Assembly: GCA_022712895.1 (NCBI GenBank)
Contig: JAFLJS010000075.1
Span: 1-64,000 of the forward strand
Source of the DNA: Desulfocapsa sp.
Lineage (GTDB): Bacteria > Desulfobacterota > Desulfobulbia > Desulfobulbales > Desulfocapsaceae
DNA: 64,000 nt
Direction of reading: 5' to 3'
Positions 59,385-64,000 of this stretch are shown piece after piece. A program made the position numbers and the translations under genes. How positions within the stretch are numbered: position 1 is the first letter of the stretch; each line of letters begins with the position of its first letter. The notes under the pieces are model-generated. The model saw only the letters and a program-made list of their open reading frames with translations. It was not told where the DNA came from and made no database searches.

Positions 59385-60539
59385 ATGGATTATTTTCTTA
59401 CTGAAGAACAGGAAATGATAGTGGATATTGCTCGTCAGATCACCGATGAGAAAATTATTCCTAACCGGGCCGAACTAGACGAAAAAGACGAGTTCCCGCG
59501 AGAAATTCTTGAAGCAATGGGGCAGGCAGATCTTTTTGGTATTCCAATTCCTGAAGAGTATGGCGGTTTCGGCGGCGGATGTCTTGATATAGTTCTTGCG
59601 CTTGAGCAGCTGGGACGTGGTTGTATCGGTGTGGCCACTGCGTTTGCTGCAAGTGCACTTGGTATTTATCCCATTATACTCTCAGGGTCTGATGAGATGA
59701 AAAAGAAATATCTCACTCCTGTGGCTGCTGGTCAAAAATTTGCAGCATTTGGTCTTACAGAGGCCAATGCCGGATCTGATGCATCAGGTATCCAGACTAC
59801 AGCTGTGCTTGACGGTGACGAATGGGTTTTAAATGGTACCAAACAATGGATTACCAATGGTGGTGAGGCACAGATTTACACCATTGTTGCCATGACTGAC
59901 AAAAGTAGAGGCGCCCGTGGAGCGTCCATGTTTGTTGTGGAAGATGGTGATCCTGGATTTAGCTGTGGACCAAAAGAAAAGAAGATGGGGATTCGTGCAT
60001 CTTCTACCACCGAGCTTATCTTTAAAGATTGTCGTATTCCGCAAGACAGGTTGATTGGTCGTAAAGGAACGGGGTTTATTACGGTTATGAAAACCCTCGA
60101 TTCTTCAAGACCTGGCATTGCTGCCCTTGGACTTGGTATCGGGCAGGCCTGTGTCGATGAGGCCACAATGTACGCTAAACAACGTGTGCAGTTTAATAAA
60201 CCAATTATCTCTTTTCAAGCAGTACAGCATCTGCTAGCTGATATGGCTATCCAGTTAGAGGCCTCACGAGCTCTTGTCTATGCAACAGCCAAACATATCG
60301 ATGCCCATCCTAAAAACATGTCTAAAGTATCCTCCATGTGTAAAGTTATGGCTACTGATATGGCCATGAAGGTCAGCGTTGACGCCGTACAGGTCATGGG
60401 CGGTTATGGCTATATGCGTGAATATCCTGTTGAAAAGATGATGCGAGATGCAAAGATTCTACAGATCTATGAAGGAACTAACCAGGTTCAGCGCAATGTA
60501 ATTGGGCAGGAACTTAATAAAGAATATTCACGGAAGTAG
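59385..60539 (+). CDS. Acyl-CoA dehydrogenase
   Basis: An FAD enzyme that interconverts acyl and trans-2-enoyl thioesters. The 384-residue product has the full family set: QEMIVDIARQITDEKIIPNR, FGLTEANAGSDASGIQTTA, WVLNGTKQWITNGG, QVMGGYGYMREYPVEKMMRD and the catalytic Glu in QIYEGTNQVQRNVIG, in the position typical of short- and medium-chain enzymes. It lies between fabH and fabG, followed within 6 bp by etfB and then etfA. Position inside the fatty-acid operon suggests it may work in the reductive direction or in acyl-chain remodelling, rather than in beta-oxidation. Confidence 0.95.
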   Translation: MDYFLTEEQEMIVDIARQITDEKIIPNRAELDEKDEFPREILEAMGQADLFGIPIPEEYGGFGGGCLDIVLALEQLGRGCIGVATAFAASALGIYPIILSGSDEMKKKYLTPVAAGQKFAAFGLTEANAGSDASGIQTTAVLDGDEWVLNGTKQWITNGGEAQIYTIVAMTDKSRGARGASMFVVEDGDPGFSCGPKEKKMGIRASSTTELIFKDCRIPQDRLIGRKGTGFITVMKTLDSSRPGIAALGLGIGQACVDEATMYAKQRVQFNKPIISFQAVQHLLADMAIQLEASRALVYATAKHIDAHPKNMSKVSSMCKVMATDMAMKVSVDAVQVMGGYGYMREYPVEKMMRDAKILQIYEGTNQVQRNVIGQELNKEYSRK

Positions 60540-60545
60540 GCTGGT

Positions 60546-61325
60546 ATGAAAATAATTGTTTGCATAAAACAGGTACCTGATGCCAAAGATGTACGTCTTG
60601 ATCCTGAGACCAATACGTTGGCGCGAGAAGGTGTTCAATCTATTATGAACCCTTATGATCAACACGCCCTAGAAGAAGCCGTGAGATTAAGAGAAGAGCT
60701 TGGAGGAGAAGTGACCGTACTCAGCATGGGCCCTCCTCAGGCAGAAGACGTATTGAGACAGGCTATCTCCTGTGGTGCAGATCGTGGAGTTCTTATTTCT
60801 GATCGCGCTTTTGCCGGTGCTGATACCTGGGCAACGTCTTATACCCTTGCAAAAGCTGTCAATAAAATTGGTGACTTTGACCTTATCCTCTGTGGCAAAC
60901 AGGCAATTGATGGTGATACCGCTCAGGTGGGACCAGGTCTTGCCATACAACTTGATATTCCTTTTCTTACTTGTATCCAGAAGGTTCGTAAAGCTAATGA
61001 AAAGGAAATCGTTATGGAACGTATGATGGATGATGGCTATGATGTTGTGGCTGTTGATTATCCTGTTTTGCTTACCGTAGTAAAAGATCTTAACGAACCA
61101 CGGGTACCTTCACTGAAGGGTAAAATGAAATCCAAGAAGGCCATAATAGAGGTGCTTTCTGCTGAAGATGTTGGTGCAGATTCCAGTTGTATAGGTCTTG
61201 CAGGATCACCCACCGAGGTTGTTGATGTATTTCCACCACCACCACGTGGCGAGCGGGCAATGCTCACAGGAACGATAGATGAACAGGTTGAGCAGCTGGT
61301 CGAGAAACTTGCTGTATATCTGTAA
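60546..61325 (+). CDS. etfB: Electron transfer flavoprotein, beta subunit
   Basis: It passes electrons to or from the acyl-CoA dehydrogenase. The 259-residue product shows IIVCIKQVPDAKDVRLDPET, EEAVRLREELGGEVTVLSMG, CGKQAIDGDTAQVGPGLA and PVLLTVVKDLNEPRVPSLKG. The GKQAIDGDTAQVGP segment is of the type found in bifurcating Etf proteins that bind a second FAD; this is suggestive only. It is 6 bp after the dehydrogenase gene. Confidence 0.95.
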   Translation: MKIIVCIKQVPDAKDVRLDPETNTLAREGVQSIMNPYDQHALEEAVRLREELGGEVTVLSMGPPQAEDVLRQAISCGADRGVLISDRAFAGADTWATSYTLAKAVNKIGDFDLILCGKQAIDGDTAQVGPGLAIQLDIPFLTCIQKVRKANEKEIVMERMMDDGYDVVAVDYPVLLTVVKDLNEPRVPSLKGKMKSKKAIIEVLSAEDVGADSSCIGLAGSPTEVVDVFPPPPRGERAMLTGTIDEQVEQLVEKLAVYL

Positions 61326-61346
61326 AGGATACAGGAGAATAGTAGA

Positions 61347-62537
61347 ATGCTAATAGTAGATAATGAGCTCTGTATCGGTTGCGGAATCTGTGTGGACAAC
61401 TGTGCCTTTGCAGCCATCGAAGTCGTTGATGGTCTGGCTGTTGTAGGCGATGCCTGCACGTTGTGTGGATCTTGTGTTGATACTTGCGAAGTAGAGGCTT
61501 TGACCATTGAAGGTGCAGAAAAAAATGTACAAATGGATCTTGCCAGCTGGAGTGGCGTTTGGGTGTATTGCGAGTTCAGGGCTGGAAAACTAGCTCCCGT
61601 ATCTTTGGAACTTTTGGGTATAGGAAGAACACTAGCCGACGCCAGGAGTGTGAAGCTTACAGCTGTATTAATTGGATCTGGGACAGATGACACCGCCGAA
61701 AATTTAATTGGCTATGGTGCTGATATCGTCTATAGAGCAGATAATTCCGCCCTTGAATATTTCACTGATGAAACATACGGTGCTGTGCTTACTAAACTTA
61801 TCCAAGAACATAAGCCTGAAGTAGTGCTCGCTGGTGCCACTGCCATTGGACGATCTTTTATTCCAGGGGTGGCAAATATCTTGGGTGCAGGACTGACAGC
61901 GGATTGTACACAACTTGCCATTCGAGGGAATGACGGCGCATTGTTGCAGACAAGACCTGCATTTGGTGGAAATATCATGGCAACCATTGAATGTCCAAGT
62001 TCAAGACCACAGATGTCAACTGTACGACCTAAAGTAATGAAGGCGCTGGAGTTTGACGTAGAAAGAACTGGAGAGATCAGAGATGTAGAACTTGAGCCAG
62101 CCCAACTGCAATCGAAAGTCCGTGTTATTGAGTCTGTGGTTTCAGAACTGGACAATGTAAACATTCAGGAGTCAGATATTCTAGTTGGGGGAGGGCGAGG
62201 TCTTGAAAGTGAAAAAGGTTTTGAACTCATCCGTGAACTTGCAAAAGCTCTAAACGGAGCAGTTGCCGCCTCACGTGCCGTAGTCGATTCCGGATGGATA
62301 GGGTATCCTCATCAGGTTGGCCAAACTGGAAAAACAGTAGCGCCAAAACTCTATATCGCTTGTGGTATCTCAGGAGCTATTCAACATGTGGCTGGTATGC
62401 AATCAGCTGATACCATTGTTGCTATAAACCGGGATGCTGACGCGCCGATCTTTAATGTGACGGATTTTGGTATTGTGGGTGATCTTTTTGAAGTTCTCCC
62501 TAAACTTATCAGTTCAATTGAAGGACGACGGAAATAA
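61347..62537 (+). CDS. etfA: Electron transfer flavoprotein alpha subunit with ferredoxin domain
   Basis: The N-terminal 60 residues form a two-[4Fe-4S] ferredoxin domain (CIGCGICVDNCAFAAIE; CTLCGSCVDTCEVEAL). The rest (about 70-396) is a standard EtfA: VLAGATAIGRSFIPGVANIL, the FAD-binding RAVVDSGWIGYPHQVGQTGK and ACGISGAIQHVAGM. A ferredoxin-fused EtfA is known from CarE of the caffeyl-CoA reductase complex and similar anaerobic enzymes. It would give the complex a direct entry or exit for ferredoxin electrons. The stop overlaps fabG by one base (TAATG), so it is part of the fab operon. Confidence 0.95.
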   Translation: MLIVDNELCIGCGICVDNCAFAAIEVVDGLAVVGDACTLCGSCVDTCEVEALTIEGAEKNVQMDLASWSGVWVYCEFRAGKLAPVSLELLGIGRTLADARSVKLTAVLIGSGTDDTAENLIGYGADIVYRADNSALEYFTDETYGAVLTKLIQEHKPEVVLAGATAIGRSFIPGVANILGAGLTADCTQLAIRGNDGALLQTRPAFGGNIMATIECPSSRPQMSTVRPKVMKALEFDVERTGEIRDVELEPAQLQSKVRVIESVVSELDNVNIQESDILVGGGRGLESEKGFELIRELAKALNGAVAASRAVVDSGWIGYPHQVGQTGKTVAPKLYIACGISGAIQHVAGMQSADTIVAINRDADAPIFNVTDFGIVGDLFEVLPKLISSIEGRRK

Positions 62538-63280
62538 TGGGCTTAGAAGGAAAGAATGCACTGGTGACTGGCGGCAGTAGAGGAATTGGGCGTGCAATTT
62601 GCGTTCGTCTGGCATCAATGGGTGCACAGGTTTTCATAAATTACGTAAGTAATTCTGCCGCTGCTGAAGAAACACAGCAAATGATTGTCGATGCTGGTGG
62701 GAAGGCTGAACTAATTGGTTTTGATGTTGCAGATTCTGAGGCTTGCCAGACAGAAATCAAAAAGATGATTAAAGAGTTTGGTTCTCTTGATATTCTTGTA
62801 AATAATGCAGGTATTACCCGTGATGGTTTGCTGGCCAGAATGAGTGAAGATTCCTGGGATGCAGTACTTGATACAAATCTCAAGGGATCTTTCATCTGTT
62901 CCAAGGCAGCAGCTCGTGCCATGATGAAAAAAAAATGGGGCCGTATCGTGAATATCAGTTCAGTGGTAGGCTTTAGCGGGAATGCTGGACAAGTTAACTA
63001 TGCAGCTGCCAAAGCTGGCATGCAGGGTATAACCAAATCAATGGCCAGAGAATTTGCCAGTCGCAATATAACAGTGAATAGCGTAGCACCAGGATATATT
63101 AAGACTGATATGACTAAAGATCTGTCTGATGCAATTCAGGAAAAATTATTGACTGAAATTCCTCTTGCTAGTTTAGGGACTCCTGAGGATATTGCAGGAG
63201 CGGTGGCGTATCTCGTCAGCGATGATGGGGCCTATGTTACAGGACAAACCATACATGTGAATGGTGGAATGTACATGTAA
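62537..63280 (+). CDS. fabG: 3-oxoacyl-ACP reductase
   Basis: It reduces 3-oxoacyl-ACP with NADPH. The 247-residue short-chain dehydrogenase has NALVTGGSRGIGRAI, LVNNAGITRDGLLARM, the Ser in VNISSVVGFSG, YxxxK in NYAAAKAGMQGITKSMA, and VAPGYIKTDMT. Complete and typical. Confidence 0.96.
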   Translation: MGLEGKNALVTGGSRGIGRAICVRLASMGAQVFINYVSNSAAAEETQQMIVDAGGKAELIGFDVADSEACQTEIKKMIKEFGSLDILVNNAGITRDGLLARMSEDSWDAVLDTNLKGSFICSKAAARAMMKKKWGRIVNISSVVGFSGNAGQVNYAAAKAGMQGITKSMAREFASRNITVNSVAPGYIKTDMTKDLSDAIQEKLLTEIPLASLGTPEDIAGAVAYLVSDDGAYVTGQTIHVNGGMYM

Positions 63281-63328
63281 TGTATGCCAGCTCTGGACTT
63301 TGTAGTAAACAGCAGGTATATTACGACC

Positions 63329-63343
63329 TCCGGGAAACCCGGA
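63329..63343 (+). terminator. Small hairpin between fabG and acpP
   Basis: TCCGGG-AAA-CCCGGA forms a 6-bp GC-rich stem in the 98-bp gap before acpP. There is no clean T-run, so it may act as an mRNA processing or stabilising element that lets acpP be made in excess, rather than as a full stop. Confidence 0.4.
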
Positions 63344-63378
63344 ACTTATTAAAACATTAAATAATACAGGAGTTTAAA

Positions 63379-63609
63379 ATGGCAATTGAACAGCAGATGG
63401 TTGATATTATTGTTGAGCAGTTGAGTGTTGATAAAGATAAAGTAGTAACAGGCGCATCTTTTGTTGATGATCTTGGTGCCGATTCCCTTGATCTCGTAGA
63501 GCTGATTATGGCCATGGAAGAAGAATTTGATGTTGAAATTCCAGATGAAGAGGCAGAGAAAATCACCACCGTACAGAATGCCATCGATTTTGTTAACAAC
63601 TTGAAATAA
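63379..63609 (+). CDS. acpP: Acyl carrier protein
   Basis: It carries growing acyl chains on a phosphopantetheine attached to Ser36 in [19 protein letters not shown]. The 76-residue acidic product is standard. CAGGAG lies upstream of the start. Confidence 0.97.
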   Translation: MAIEQQMVDIIVEQLSVDKDKVVTGASFVDDLGADSLDLVELIMAMEEEFDVEIPDEEAEKITTVQNAIDFVNNLK

Positions 63610-63652
63610 TTGTTTCCCCGGATCATTTTTTCTGATACTCAAGAGGATTTCA

Positions 63653-64000
63653 ATGGCTCAGCGTAGAGTTGTAGTCACCGGTATTGGTCTGGTGACCCCA
63701 TTAGGTACAGGGACTGAAAAGACGTGGAATAATCTGCTTAACGGCGTTAGCGGCGTTGCTGCGATCACCCGTTTTGATGCCAGCGGCATGGCCAGTCAAA
63801 TTGCTGCTGAAGTAAAAGATTTTGTTTCTCTTGATCATTTTGATAAGAAGAGTGCAAGGCATCTTGATCTGTTTGTTCAATATGGCATCGTAGCAGCCCG
63901 AATGGCAGTGGAAGATAGTGGATTATCCATTGATTCTGCCAATTGTGAGCGGGTTGGTGTTATTACAGGATGTGGTATGGGGGGCTTGCCCACCATCGAG
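63653..64000 (+). CDS. fabF: 3-oxoacyl-ACP synthase II, partial
   Basis: The elongating condensing enzyme, cut off by the window end after 116 residues. The visible part (RRVVVTGIGLVTPLGTGTEK, then GVAAITRFDASGMASQIAAE and GVITGCGMGGL) is the N-terminal half of FabF; active-site Cys and His residues lie beyond the edge. GAGGA precedes ATG 63653. Confidence 0.95.
   Translation, partial: MAQRRVVVTGIGLVTPLGTGTEKTWNNLLNGVSGVAAITRFDASGMASQIAAEVKDFVSLDHFDKKSARHLDLFVQYGIVAARMAVEDSGLSIDSANCERVGVITGCGMGGLPTIE

Noticed and set aside
61058-61693. 211-codon frame opposite etfB and etfA
   Set aside because: Antisense shadow, rich in Ser and Thr as expected from complementing conserved coding sequence.
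1-64000. tRNA, rRNA or known riboswitch
   Set aside because: No T-loop-like or conserved ribosomal sequences were noticed on either strand; a tRNAscan and Rfam scan would be the proper test.

Overview
The window reads as a stretch of chromosome from an anaerobic Desulfobacterota-type bacterium, most plausibly of the Desulfobulbales (sulfate or sulfur metabolism). This is an inference from gene content: an octaheme tetrathionate-reductase-type cytochrome, a tungsten aldehyde:ferredoxin oxidoreductase, a NiFe hydrogenase, rubredoxin, and a fatty-acid operon that carries acyl-CoA dehydrogenase plus a ferredoxin-fused electron-transfer flavoprotein. No rRNA or tRNA gene and no CRISPR array was seen.

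Layout. Bases 1-6450 are an accessory region crowded with decayed elements: a Y1/REP-type transposase remnant running into an antitoxin tail, a PIN toxin broken by one stop codon, a group II intron-like 3' end, an integron attC-like site, an apparently intact BrnT/BrnA toxin-antitoxin pair, a DUF3024 pseudogene joined to IS3-family transposase debris, a SAM methyltransferase preceded by a short leader ORF and a long RNA hairpin, an HAD-like phosphatase and a lipoprotein. A GC-richer NAD-isocitrate dehydrogenase gene follows. A 15-bp sequence found at base 7 recurs at 6436.

6.8-20.9 kb holds metabolic and regulatory genes: an FCD-type GntR regulator and bifunctional PutA, a TSUP permease opposite a MocR regulator with a fused LysR-type effector domain, a phosphoesterase, a yqhD/yqhC-like pair, an EamA exporter, a decayed HD-domain gene, a hemerythrin-PAS protein and a DUF1858-like protein. 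21-26.3 kb encodes a cytoplasmic NiFe hydrogenase, its maturation protease and an overlapping diguanylate cyclase, which together look like an H2-responsive c-di-GMP module. 26.4-34.4 kb is a minus-strand operon for glycogen phosphorolysis and the Entner-Doudoroff pathway (glgP, four-cluster ferredoxin, AOR, pgl, edd, eda).

34.4-48.8 kb carries a fatty-acid cis/trans isomerase, rubredoxin, an RND efflux trio, an octaheme cytochrome, a U32 peptidase and an HPP protein. 48.8-52.2 kb has RNase D and an orphan pair of YejB/YejE permeases. 52.3-56.4 kb is an Mla lipid-transport operon (mlaEFD-A-C) ending in a cyclic-nucleotide-binding-fold protein. 56.5-64 kb is the yceD-rpmF-plsX-fabH operon, continued by an acyl-CoA dehydrogenase, etfB, etfA with a ferredoxin domain, fabG, acpP and the start of fabF, which runs off the window.

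The observations I rate highest are the MocR-LysR effector fusion, the hydrogenase/GGDEF operon, the leader peptide with RNA hairpin before the methyltransferase, the attC-like site among toxin genes, and the electron-transfer genes inside the fatty-acid operon.
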